From positions 1 to 64,000 of the forward strand of contig NZ_JACJSG010000007.1 of the NCBI RefSeq assembly GCF_014697625.1: DNA of 64,000 bases, written 5' to 3'. The stretch's first letter is position 1. Each line of letters opens with the position of its first letter. The notes beneath the pieces are model-generated. The model ran no database searches. It saw nothing but the letters and a program-made list of their open reading frames with translations, and was not told the origin of the DNA. The position numbers and the translations under genes are program-made. Source of the stretch: Anabaena azotica FACHB-119 (GTDB lineage Bacteria; Cyanobacteriota; Cyanobacteriia; Cyanobacteriales; Nostocaceae). Below, in pieces: positions 46,102-54,653 of the stretch.

Positions 46102-47205
46102 TTATTCAAAAGCAATTATCAAATATGGTTCTTCAAATTTGCCTGCTTTAATAGATAACTTTTGCAAATCTGGAGGTAAGGCGATATTTCGCCGTTGCTC
46201 CCCTGCTTCCACAGTAATTTCTTTGCCGTACTGAGTTAACTTTACCTGTTTTTTTGTAAATCCCGGTAAAAATACAAATAATTGGCGGGTTTCTCGATCA
46301 ATCTTCAGAGGCAAAGGAGAGCGATGATTGTCGTGAAAGTCGGGTAAGGCGTTCAGCAAAGGATGCCAATCATGCTCTTTGATTGCGGGGATGGGACTAA
46401 CGCTCAAAGGCGCAAAGGTTTGCTCTAAGGTGATCACATCAGTTTCCTGACATTGATAAGCTAGGACACCATTAATTTTGAGGCTGATCTGTTGAGCGCT
46501 TCCCCAAAGCCATTTTGTTTCGGCGATCGCTCCCGGTTCACTACTTGTCACCAAGTAGGTTGTTAGCTTATTCGTGTCTCCCACTACAGCCATACCTTCA
46601 GCAATCCAACTGCGAATTTTCTCTAAACTTTGTTGTAATTTTTCTGTGTCTACATTTGCCGAAATGAACGCGGAAGCTATTGGCCCACCGATAGAATCTG
46701 CAATTTTCTGGATGTTAAAGCCCTCCAATGCTTTGCCAAATCTTTGAAAATACCAGTTCAACATCCCTGGTATACCTAACATCCTTAATGTCTCTAAATC
46801 GCCCCGACCATCATAGATAATTATGTCATACTCACCACTTTGATAATATTGGCGCATCGCATTAAAACTCAGGAGACTGTCAAATCCAGGGAGTAAAATT
46901 AACTCTCCTGAATAAATTTCTTCCTTTTCTGGTAAGGGAATATACAAGGATAAGATTTTTTTTGCTTCTTCCCAGCTTTGGTCAAGCATCGTTGTCGCTT
47001 GCAACTGTACCGCTTGAAGATTGGTAGCCACCACCTGGGGAATATGCGTTAGCGGGGTTTGCAATAAACTCTCAGCATTGAAATTAGGGTTATGAGTGAC
47101 ATACAGCACTTGTTTTCCCTGTTGAGAAAACAATTTGGCAGTGGCGATCGCTGATGTTGTCTGCCCTATCCCTGCCTTACCAATAAATGTAATGATTCTG
47201 CTCAT
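46102..47205 (-). CDS. Get3/ArsA-family ATPase with Hsp20-like C-terminus and altered P-loop
   Basis: 367 aa. The N-terminal ATPase fold starts FIGKAGIGQTTSAIATAKLF. In ArsA/Get3 this loop is GKGGVGKTT; here the first signature Lys remains but the P-loop Lys is Gln. The C-terminal 70 residues (LPLKIDRETRQLFVFLPGFT, then VEAGEQRRNIALPP) form the ArsA-HSP20-like beta domain. This combination is known as Get3d, found in cyanobacteria and chloroplasts. Family proteins handle hydrophobic membrane-protein segments, which fits the small membrane proteins around it. ATP binding may be lost or weakened. Confidence 0.82.
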   Translation of the reverse strand: MSRIITFIGKAGIGQTTSAIATAKLFSQQGKQVLYVTHNPNFNAESLLQTPLTHIPQVVATNLQAVQLQATTMLDQSWEEAKKILSLYIPLPEKEEIYSGELILLPGFDSLLSFNAMRQYYQSGEYDIIIYDGRGDLETLRMLGIPGMLNWYFQRFGKALEGFNIQKIADSIGGPIASAFISANVDTEKLQQSLEKIRSWIAEGMAVVGDTNKLTTYLVTSSEPGAIAETKWLWGSAQQISLKINGVLAYQCQETDVITLEQTFAPLSVSPIPAIKEHDWHPLLNALPDFHDNHRSPLPLKIDRETRQLFVFLPGFTKKQVKLTQYGKEITVEAGEQRRNIALPPDLQKLSIKAGKFEEPYLIIAFE

Positions 47206-47460
47206 GAAAATTTTAACCTTCTACTTTAGAATTACTGCAACCTATGCAAACTGTGATATGAAACTCCTGCCAGTATCAGGTATAGTTCACTATATCAAAC
47301 TGTCAATATTTCAGTAATTCTAGGTGAGCAATAGTCCTTATATTTGATATTTGCACAAATCTTTGTATCTGTAGGGTGAGCAATGCCCACATACTTGTAT
47401 TTCGCGTTAATTACAGAAATTGGTCAATTTCTCTAAGTAATTGACCAATCAATCGGCTAC

Positions 47461-47607
47461 TTAGGATTCTAAGGTACTAAAGCAAAGCGCAGCTAGCAGC
47501 AGAAATGGAGTTCCAGGCAACAGAGGTAGAATTATCCCGATAACTCCAACGATAGCGGATATAGTGCCAACAACAATCCTTGCGGCGTTCCTTATCTGCT
47601 TAAACAT
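47461..47607 (-). CDS. 48-aa DUF454 (YbaN)-like membrane protein, short
   Basis: The minus-strand frame from ATG 47607 reads MFKQIRNAARIVVGTISAIV, then GVIGIILPLLPGTPFLLLAA, then LCFSTLES. The GIIGIxLPLLPxTPFLLLAA stretch is the hallmark of DUF454. Normal members are about 115-130 aa and continue with a second half; here the protein stops early, either as a genuinely short form or a truncated gene. Two membrane helices are predicted. It lies between the Get3-like and the AAA-like genes, same strand. Confidence 0.65.
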   Translation of the reverse strand: MFKQIRNAARIVVGTISAIVGVIGIILPLLPGTPFLLLAALCFSTLES

Positions 47608-47822
47608 GATTAATTTGTCCAAATACTTACTATGTTTTTCTTATTGAAATTTACCAGAAAATGCTCCCTTGGCTCACAAAGTTAATAGTACGTTACTATA
47701 CTCATGAGTGATTGCAACCATAAGTAACATTTAATCTCTTTACATATTTTTAATCAAAAATTCTATACATTTTTATATAAAATTAGTGGTATGGTGATGA
47801 TATGACAGCAAGTAAATATAAC

Positions 47823-47871
47823 AGGAGTTACGCAACTGGCACATGGGGTAGGGTGCGTCAGATGTGGAAAT
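47823..47871. mobile_element. Truncated AGGACTTACGCA MITE end
   Basis: Starts AGGAGTTACGCAACTGGCAC and continues GGGTAGGGTGCGTCAGATGTGG like the 39.7-kb copy read in reverse, then stops two bases before the AAA-like gene's stop codon. The rest of the element is missing. Confidence 0.75.
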
Positions 47872-47873
47872 AT

Positions 47874-49025
47874 TTAACTGAGACGATGCTTGAGCCAGAA
47901 TGCTAAAAGCGGCATGGCGATGCGATAGCCATATTTAGAACCGTAAACAAGTCCTTTCTGTTCCAATCCTGCTAGCGCCCCTTGTAGACCTCCGCCTCTA
48001 GAAAGTTGGTGTTTTTCAATATAATCGCGTGAGTGAGGACTATCAGTAGGGTCAAGAGCTAGACTTTCTAAAACACGAGCCTGAATGGGTGGAAGCAGTA
48101 ACAGCAAGGATTCATAGGTGAGAGATAAATCTTCTACTAAACTTAAAGCGCTACGATGGACGTGGTGAGTTTGAATCAATTCGTCTGCAAAGGGATAAGC
48201 GATCGCAGATGAAGAATGATCTGGAGATTTAGTAGCTTCGGTATTCATCTTGGCAAAAGCTCGACAGTCTAGCCAAATGCGCCGAGCTAGTGCGATCGCA
48301 TCCCCAAGATGACCTTGCACATAGTTAAGAAACATATTCAGTGCTTGACTATCTGGTTCAAACTTGAGTCCTTCTGCGGCCATCGTATTGATGATCCAAG
48401 ATTGCAGGTCTTGGCGCTCCAAAGGCGCTAAGGTAACGATATGTAAATTACTTTGATAAACCCAAGGTTCTGGAACCGTAGCAATGAGGACATAATTAAC
48501 CAGGTTTTGCCGCTCAACTTCTTGGCGTAAGTATTCTTCCCACTTACCAGTCCGATCCCAAGAACGGATATGAGGGAAATTTTGAAATACTAACACAACT
48601 CGACAATCTAACCATTCTGCCATCTTTTGCGGTAGAGTCAACAGAGATTGGAGAATCATCCAGTTATCCTGAGATGGGACGTGCCAAACTAGGCGAGTGC
48701 GTCGCGTCAAATATTGTTCTAAAGTTACCGGATGTCCAGTACTCCATTTTTGGATTAATTCTAATTCTGCTGGCTGTGAAAACACTTCCAACAGCCCCTC
48801 CGCCAACAGCTCCAGAAAGCGAGAAGATGTCGTAGCCCGCAAACAATCGATTTCCAAAACCCTAGCCCCTATTTTTTGAGCAGCCCAGCGAATAAGCGAT
48901 CGCCTTCCACTCCCTGGAATACCTGCCACCATTAGGTCGCCATCCTCAGCCAGAACCCTGCTTACTTGCTGTAGTTCTGCCTGTCTGCCAATTACATATC
49001 GCGGAACAAAAGGATTGTTGACCAT
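47874..49025 (-). CDS. AAA/STAND-like protein with altered Walker motifs and winged-helix end
   Basis: 383 aa. It opens FVPRYVIGRQAELQQVSRVL, as in archaeal-type or STAND ATPases. Walker A is GIPGSGRRSL (Lys replaced by Arg) and the Walker B position reads VVLVFQNFP without the acidic pair, so ATP hydrolysis is doubtful. A helical lid follows (about 200-255). The C-terminal 80 residues look like a winged helix (LLPPIQARVLESLALDPTDS, then LAGLEQKGLVYGSKYGYRI). It could be a DNA-binding or signalling switch. The stop codon abuts a broken MITE. Confidence 0.75.
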   Translation of the reverse strand: MVNNPFVPRYVIGRQAELQQVSRVLAEDGDLMVAGIPGSGRRSLIRWAAQKIGARVLEIDCLRATTSSRFLELLAEGLLEVFSQPAELELIQKWSTGHPVTLEQYLTRRTRLVWHVPSQDNWMILQSLLTLPQKMAEWLDCRVVLVFQNFPHIRSWDRTGKWEEYLRQEVERQNLVNYVLIATVPEPWVYQSNLHIVTLAPLERQDLQSWIINTMAAEGLKFEPDSQALNMFLNYVQGHLGDAIALARRIWLDCRAFAKMNTEATKSPDHSSSAIAYPFADELIQTHHVHRSALSLVEDLSLTYESLLLLLPPIQARVLESLALDPTDSPHSRDYIEKHQLSRGGGLQGALAGLEQKGLVYGSKYGYRIAMPLLAFWLKHRLS

Positions 49026-49100
49026 GTTCTTTGGGAGTAGGGGTTAGGACTGCCTGTAATTGACACTCTCCTTTTATAAGAAGCTGCATCTAATAAATTC

Positions 49101-49130
49101 TGTAGAGACGTTGCCTGCAACGTCTCTACA
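49101..49130. repeat. Perfect palindrome TGTAGAGACGTTGC / GCAACGTCTCTACA
   Basis: Fourteen-base arms with a CT centre. It sits inside a larger imperfect inverted repeat (about 49075-49165, arms GAAGCTGCAT / ATGCATCTTC-like). Related to 31266-31303. Confidence 0.85.
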
Positions 49131-49333
49131 ACAAACCATAAATTGCATCTTCATAAAGAAAACGGTATTACGTTTAAGCAGCAAGATACTACACATATAT
49201 TAATTATAATTTTAAATTATATAAATACTATTTTATAGTATCTGATTTTCTTAAGGAAAAGGAAACAGGGCGACTAAAATATCTCATCCTTGTCAAAGCA
49301 GGGGGACAGGGAGCAGGGAAAGTAACAGTCTTC

Positions 49334-49476
49334 AGGACTTACGCACCAAGGTTATCTGTTGAGACAGGGTGTAGGGGTGTAAGGGTGTAAGGGTTTTAAA
49401 GATTTACACCCCTATACCCCTATACCCCTACACCCTTGCCCAAACCCTTGATTTTTCGTTTTTATGCGTAAGTACT
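49334..49476. mobile_element. MITE, AGGACTTACGCA family, minisatellite core
   Basis: Closest relative is the 45690 copy. The right end is worn (TGCGTAAGTACT). No gene lies between it and the PacL-type ATPase start; an A/T-rich promoter region follows. Confidence 0.85.
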
Positions 49477-49749
49477 AGGTCTTGTTGAATCTAAAAATTG
49501 GCATAATTTATTTTGAATTAATTCATTTTTTGCAGTTCCCCAACTCTACCTTTGCGATTTCACCTTTCCTGCTATTATTCCTCTATCTTGCGATAGAACT
49601 TGCCATAATGATATGAAAATAGTTGAGTTTTACTAATGCACCCATTAATTAATCTAATAGTAAATACTATTTAATAGTGCTATATAGTATTATGATTACT
49701 AATAAATATTGTCAAATAGACTTAGTAGCATTACTAGGAATGTAGACCC

Positions 49750-52602
49750 ATGTCTTCTAGTACCGTGTCAGACTCAGCTTTTGCCAAGCCTGAAGCCTCG
49801 GCTTGGCATACCATTGACGTTGATCAAGCTCTGCAAAAGCTAGACAGCGATCGCAGCTCTGGTTTAAGAAGCGCTCAAGTTGCCGAAAAACATCAGCATT
49901 ACGGTGCTAATGAATTGATAGAGACGGGGGGACGTTCACCCCTAGAAATCTTCTGGGATCAGTTCAAAAACATCATGTTGTTGATGCTGATTGCCGTTGC
50001 CGTCATCTCTGCAATTTTGGATGTGCGCGAATCTTTCACTGCGGGGAAATTTGTATTTCCCAAGGATGCCGTCGCTATTTTTGTCGTGGTAATTCTGAAC
50101 GGTGTACTAGGGTACATTCAGGAAAGTGGAGCAGAGAAAGCCTTAGCAGCACTAAAAAATCTCGCTTCCTCGAAAGTGCGAGTCATCCGGGACAACAAGC
50201 CAGTAGAAATAGAGTCAAAAGAACTGGTTCCGGGAGACATCATGCTACTAGAAGCAGGGGTCAAAGTAGCAGCAGATGGACGTTTGATAGAAGCGGCGAA
50301 TCTGCAATTGCGGGAAGCAGCCTTGACAGGGGAAGCACATGCAGTCAACAAACAAGCAGAAGTGCTGCTACCCAAAGATGCAGCTTTAGGCGATCGCATC
50401 AACCTTGTCTACTCAGGAACGGAAGTCGTGCAAGGAAGGGCAACCGTCCTAGTCACAGAAACGGGAATGCAAACCGAACTAGGTAAAATTGCCACCGCAC
50501 TGCAATCAGTGGAATCTGAGCCGACACCTCTGCAAAAGCGGATGAGCCAACTAGGAAACACCTTAGTCACAGGCTCCTTAATATTGGTGGCAATAGTCAT
50601 AGTTGGTGGGACTATTTTCCATCCCAACTTATTTGAGGAATTTGTCAAAGTTTCCCTGAGTATGGCAGTTGCCGTCGTTCCCGAAGGCTTACCCGCAGTC
50701 ATTACCGTTACCTTGGCCTTGGGAACCCAGCGCATGGTGAAGCGCAACGCCCTCATTCGCAAACTTCCCGCCGTAGAAACTCTCGGTTCGGTGACTACCA
50801 TTTGCTCAGACAAAACTGGGACACTCACCCAGAACAAAATGGTAGTTCAAGCACTGCATACACCTAGCAGTTCTCTCAGCGTTAGCGGAGAAGGTTACAG
50901 TCCTGAAGGGCAATTTTCTGAAATGGGTACATCCAGCATAGTTGCACCAGAACAACAGCCAGAACTGCAAGGACTCATGCTGGCTTGTGTGCTATGTAAT
51001 GATGCCATTTTGCAAAAAGAAAGTGGTGAGTGGGCAATTCTGGGAGACCCCACAGAAGGGGCATTACTTTCAGTTGCGGGTAAAGCCGGCTTACGCAAAC
51101 ATGAGCAAGAAGAGCGATTTCCCCGCGTTGCCGAGTTCCCCTTCTCCTCAGAACGTAAGCGGATGAGTGTGATGGTAGATAGTGGCGGTGAGCAACTATC
51201 ACCAGTATTCGATCATCTACAACTTGCACCCTATGTGATGTTTACCAAGGGTTCGCCAGAGTTAACCCTAGAACGTTGTACTCATATTCAGATAGGGAAT
51301 AGTTGGCAAGCGATCGCAGAAGAACAGCGCCGCACAATTCTCCAGCAAAATAATCAACTAGCGAGTCGTGGTCTGCGAGTTTTAGGATTTGCTTGTAAGC
51401 TGTTAACAGAATTACCCCCCGAAGCTTCCGAAGATACCTCGGAAAATGGGCTGACATGGCTGGGATTGGTGGGAATGCTAGATGCACCCCGTCCAGAAGT
51501 CAGAGAAGCCGTAGCCAAATGCCGAGCTGCAGGTATTCGCCCGGTGATGATTACTGGAGACCATCAATTAACAGCCCAAGCCATCGCCGAAGATTTAGGT
51601 ATTGCCAAAGCTGGCGATTCATGCCTCACCGGCAAAGAACTAGAAAAACTCAGCATGGAACAGTTGGAGCGAGAAGTTGATCATGTCAGCGTCTACGCCC
51701 GTGTCTCACCAGAACATAAACTACGCATCGTCCAAGCACTGCAACATCGCAACAACGTCGTCGCCATGACGGGAGACGGGGTAAACGATGCACCAGCATT
51801 AAAGCAAGCCGATATCGGCGTGGCGATGGGCATCACAGGTACAGATGTCAGTAAAGAAGCTAGCGACATGGTGCTGTTAGACGACAACTTCGCCACCATC
51901 GTTTCAGCTGTAGAAGAAGGTCGAGTAGTTTACATTAACATTCGCCGCTTCATCCGTTACATTCTCGGCAGTAACATTGGTGAAGTATTAACCATTGCAG
52001 CTGCGCCCCTACTAGGATTAGGTGGTGTACCCATGTCACCCTTACAAATCCTCTGGATGAACCTAGTTACGGATGGTGTCCCGGCTTTAGCTTTAGCAGT
52101 GGAACCAGGTAGACCAATTGTCATGCAGCAGCCACCCAAAGACCCCAAAGAAAACATCTTTGCCAGAGGTTTGGGAGCTTACATGGTGCGTATCGGTTGT
52201 GTTTTAGCCATAGTAACTATCGCCCTGATGTCTTGGGCATACAACTTTACTCAGGACTACACCGCAGGCGGCACACTTGACCCCGACCGTTGGAAGACAA
52301 TGGTATTCACTACCCTGTGTCTAGCGCAAATGGGACACGCCCTCGCTATTCGTTCCAACACGCGGTTATTCATTCAAATCAATCCCTTCTCCAACCCCTA
52401 TATTTTGGCTTCCGTGGTTTTAACTAGCATCTTGCAACTGTTGCTAATTTATATTGAACCACTGCGGAATTTCTTCGGTACTCACTACCTCACCTTCCAA
52501 GAACTGATGATTTGCATTGGCTTCAGTGCCATTATCTTTGTTTGGATTGAGGTTGAAAAGTTATTTATCCGTTGGTTCTTCCGTCGCCAAGAAGCTAAAT
52601 AG
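49750..52602 (+). CDS. pacL: P2A-type Ca2+-transporting ATPase (PacL-like)
   Basis: 950 aa with the full P2 layout. N-terminal cation-ATPase domain ([14 protein letters not shown]), helix 4 with [19 protein letters not shown] (the ion site), A-domain TGEA, phosphorylation site [12 protein letters not shown] (Asp 354), hinge [10 protein letters not shown], and a C-terminal four-helix cation domain ([17 protein letters not shown]). TGES as TGEA is normal for P2A pumps. It should expel Ca2+ from the cytoplasm. The start follows GGAATGTAGACCC, a weak site. It closes the ion-transport island of the window. Confidence 0.93.
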   Translation: MSSSTVSDSAFAKPEASAWHTIDVDQALQKLDSDRSSGLRSAQVAEKHQHYGANELIETGGRSPLEIFWDQFKNIMLLMLIAVAVISAILDVRESFTAGKFVFPKDAVAIFVVVILNGVLGYIQESGAEKALAALKNLASSKVRVIRDNKPVEIESKELVPGDIMLLEAGVKVAADGRLIEAANLQLREAALTGEAHAVNKQAEVLLPKDAALGDRINLVYSGTEVVQGRATVLVTETGMQTELGKIATALQSVESEPTPLQKRMSQLGNTLVTGSLILVAIVIVGGTIFHPNLFEEFVKVSLSMAVAVVPEGLPAVITVTLALGTQRMVKRNALIRKLPAVETLGSVTTICSDKTGTLTQNKMVVQALHTPSSSLSVSGEGYSPEGQFSEMGTSSIVAPEQQPELQGLMLACVLCNDAILQKESGEWAILGDPTEGALLSVAGKAGLRKHEQEERFPRVAEFPFSSERKRMSVMVDSGGEQLSPVFDHLQLAPYVMFTKGSPELTLERCTHIQIGNSWQAIAEEQRRTILQQNNQLASRGLRVLGFACKLLTELPPEASEDTSENGLTWLGLVGMLDAPRPEVREAVAKCRAAGIRPVMITGDHQLTAQAIAEDLGIAKAGDSCLTGKELEKLSMEQLEREVDHVSVYARVSPEHKLRIVQALQHRNNVVAMTGDGVNDAPALKQADIGVAMGITGTDVSKEASDMVLLDDNFATIVSAVEEGRVVYINIRRFIRYILGSNIGEVLTIAAAPLLGLGGVPMSPLQILWMNLVTDGVPALALAVEPGRPIVMQQPPKDPKENIFARGLGAYMVRIGCVLAIVTIALMSWAYNFTQDYTAGGTLDPDRWKTMVFTTLCLAQMGHALAIRSNTRLFIQINPFSNPYILASVVLTSILQLLLIYIEPLRNFFGTHYLTFQELMICIGFSAIIFVWIEVEKLFIRWFFRRQEAK

Positions 52603-52730
52603 GTTTGATTGCAACCTCAGTTCGCAGTCAACTTCAAAAGAATATAAAATTTGGGGTGTGTTATGCCGTAGGCTAACGCACCCTATTGGCTTGGCTAGGC
52701 TAAAATGTGGCAATAGATTTGGAAAAATTG

Positions 52731-52760
52731 AACGCAGATGAACGCAGATGAACGCAGATG
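52731..52760. repeat. Decamer repeat AACGCAGATG x3
   Basis: Three tandem decamers after GGCTAAAATGTGGCAATAG and GGAAAAATTG. The same head and decamers recur at 54113-54184. Confidence 0.9.
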
Positions 52761-52884
52761 ATTAGGATGAGTGATTTTTCGCTAATGCACGAGTATATAT
52801 AGTTTTGGTGGGCAGTGCATCGGTCTACGAAATCTATAGTTATTGTCCCTCATCTTCCCCAATCCCCAGTCCCCAGTCCCCATA

Positions 52885-53376
52885 ATGAATCATGAAATAT
52901 TTCTGCGCCCTGCTGTAGAAACAGATGCTTGGATGTTGAGTGCTATTCATATTGCCGCTATCAAAGCTTTGCCCACAAGCTTTTATACTCACGAAGAACT
53001 GTTAGCTTGGAGGAATTATCTTGATAAACCAGATGGCGCTAGCATTTTGAAGCATCTGCAATTAAAGACTTTATGGGTAGCGGCTAAGGGTGATCATGTC
53101 TTAGGTTTTACTAGTTTTATTGTTGATGAATTAATCGCTTTATACGTGCATCCTCGTTACCAAGGTAGAGGAATTGGTAGAGCTTTGGTAGAGCATTTTT
53201 GTCATCAAGCAATGCAACAAGGTGTAGATAAAGTTATCACAAATGCTAGTCTTTACGCTGAAGGTTTTTATTTGCGGCTGGGATTTATTGCTATACAAAA
53301 AGCGCCTCATCAATTGGGAAAAGGTGTAATTGTTCCAGTTACTAAGATGAGTAAAGATTTAACTGTGGATCGCTAA
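52885..53376 (+). CDS. GNAT-family N-acetyltransferase
   Basis: 163 aa from ATG 52885; the longer frame starts in simple repeats. The acetyl-CoA loop is clear (VHPRYQGRGIGRALVEHFCH), preceded by FIVDELIALY and followed by TNASLYAEGFYLRLGF, the usual beta-5 Tyr region. The family moves an acetyl group from acetyl-CoA to a small amine or protein; the acceptor is not predictable. A Uma2 gene follows 35 bp downstream, perhaps by chance. Confidence 0.88.
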   Translation: MNHEIFLRPAVETDAWMLSAIHIAAIKALPTSFYTHEELLAWRNYLDKPDGASILKHLQLKTLWVAAKGDHVLGFTSFIVDELIALYVHPRYQGRGIGRALVEHFCHQAMQQGVDKVITNASLYAEGFYLRLGFIAIQKAPHQLGKGVIVPVTKMSKDLTVDR

Positions 53377-53411
53377 AATTATTAATATGAGTAATTAACT
53401 ATTACACAATT

Positions 53412-54101
53412 ATGATATCTGCTAACACAACTTCGGAAATCTTGACAACTCCGCCTTTAGAAAATGGCGACAAGCTTACCCGTGCTGAATTTGAGCGCCG
53501 CTACCACGCCATGCCAAATTTGAAAAAAGCCGAATTAATTGAAGGAGTTGTTTACTTGCCATCCCCTGTCAGAGCAAAAAAACACGGTAAACCCCATGCC
53601 AGCATTATTACTTGGTTAGGCACTTACGAAGCTGCTACACCAGGAGTAGAAACTTTAGATAACCCAACTGTGCGCCTTGATGCTGATAACGAACCCCAAC
53701 CGGATGCTGTACTCAGGATAGAACAAGGTGGACAGTCACGCATTACTGAAGATGATTATATCACAGGTGCGCCAGAATTAATAGTAGAAATTGCGGCTTC
53801 TAGTGCTGCCTATGATTTGCATGAAAAACTTAAAGTTTATCGTCGTAATCAAGTTCAAGAATATTTAGTATGGCGAGTTTATGACCGTCAATTTGACTGG
53901 TTTAGGTTAAATGAAGGCGAGTATATTCAACTGGAAGCAAATGCAGATAATATATTTTGCTCTCAAGTGTTTCCGGGTTTGTGGTTAGATAAAGCTGCAT
54001 TATTATCTGGAAATTTAGCTCATGTATTAACTATTTTACAGCAGGGTTTATCTACAGCAGAACATCAAATTTTTGTTGATAAATTATCTAGTGAAGCTTA
54101 A
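53412..54101 (+). CDS. Uma2-family (DUF820) putative endonuclease
   Basis: 229 aa. The PD-(D/E)xK-like core shows ELIEGVVYLPSPVRAKKHG, EPQPDAVLRI (the Asp), and PELIVEIAASSAAYDLHEKL, where the ELIVEI-x-S...K motif provides Glu and Lys. Uma2 proteins are highly multiplied in cyanobacteria. They resemble restriction-type nucleases, and their role (mobile DNA or defence) is not settled. Active-site residues look intact. Start ATG 53412. Confidence 0.9.
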   Translation: MISANTTSEILTTPPLENGDKLTRAEFERRYHAMPNLKKAELIEGVVYLPSPVRAKKHGKPHASIITWLGTYEAATPGVETLDNPTVRLDADNEPQPDAVLRIEQGGQSRITEDDYITGAPELIVEIAASSAAYDLHEKLKVYRRNQVQEYLVWRVYDRQFDWFRLNEGEYIQLEANADNIFCSQVFPGLWLDKAALLSGNLAHVLTILQQGLSTAEHQIFVDKLSSEA

Positions 54102-54153
54102 ATGGTAGTGGTGTGTCAAGGCTAAAATGTGGCATTAGGTTGGGAAAAATCGA

Positions 54154-54182
54154 ACGCAGATGCACGCAGATGCACGCAGATA
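54154..54182. repeat. Decamer repeat ACGCAGATGC x3
   Basis: Same family as 52731, with the shared head GGCTAAAATGTGGCATTAGG at 54120. Confidence 0.88.
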
Positions 54183-54355
54183 AATTTGTCGCTATGACTT
54201 CTTTAAGATATGCGATCGCACTTTACAATCAAGCAGGAGCGATCGCATCTCCACAAACCCAAACCTGATTCCTACTGTAAGCTTGACAAAGTATGCGTTT
54301 CCCCAACTGGTGAGTTGAGCCTACAATATAAAAAAGCAAGTTATCTGTCATCTCT

Positions 54356-54544
54356 ATGGAAAAGCTCAATATTAAGGAAGAAGCTCGAAAGCTAATTGAT
54401 AAATTACCTGCTAACTCAACATGGGATGATCTCATGTATGAGATTTATGTTAGGCAAGTTGTCGAAGCTGGACTTGCTGAGAGTGAAGCTGGTAAAGTAA
54501 TTTCCGTAGAGGAACTTAGGGCAAAATTTGGGCTACCAGAGTGA
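54356..54544 (+). CDS. Orphan antitoxin-like protein
   Basis: 62 aa: helical start (NIKEEARKLIDKLPANSTWD) and the conserved end AGKVISVEELRAKFGLPE. This family of small acidic antitoxins normally precedes a toxin gene that overlaps its stop. Here a GTG overlaps the TGA (54541-54544) and begins VKVF, but the frame stops after four codons. The partner toxin is missing or frameshifted. The antitoxin itself looks complete. Confidence 0.72.
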   Translation: MEKLNIKEEARKLIDKLPANSTWDDLMYEIYVRQVVEAGLAESEAGKVISVEELRAKFGLPE

Positions 54545-54653
54545 AAGTTTTTTAGACAGCAACAAACAAATTGCTACGTTAACGCCCTCCACAACTCAAA
54601 CACGTAGAAGATGCAACGCGGCTTGGCGTTAGACATTGCACATTGTGCATATC

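Noticed and set aside
54210..54395. 61-aa plus-strand ORF
   Set aside because: Out of frame with the antitoxin gene and overlapping its start; no support.
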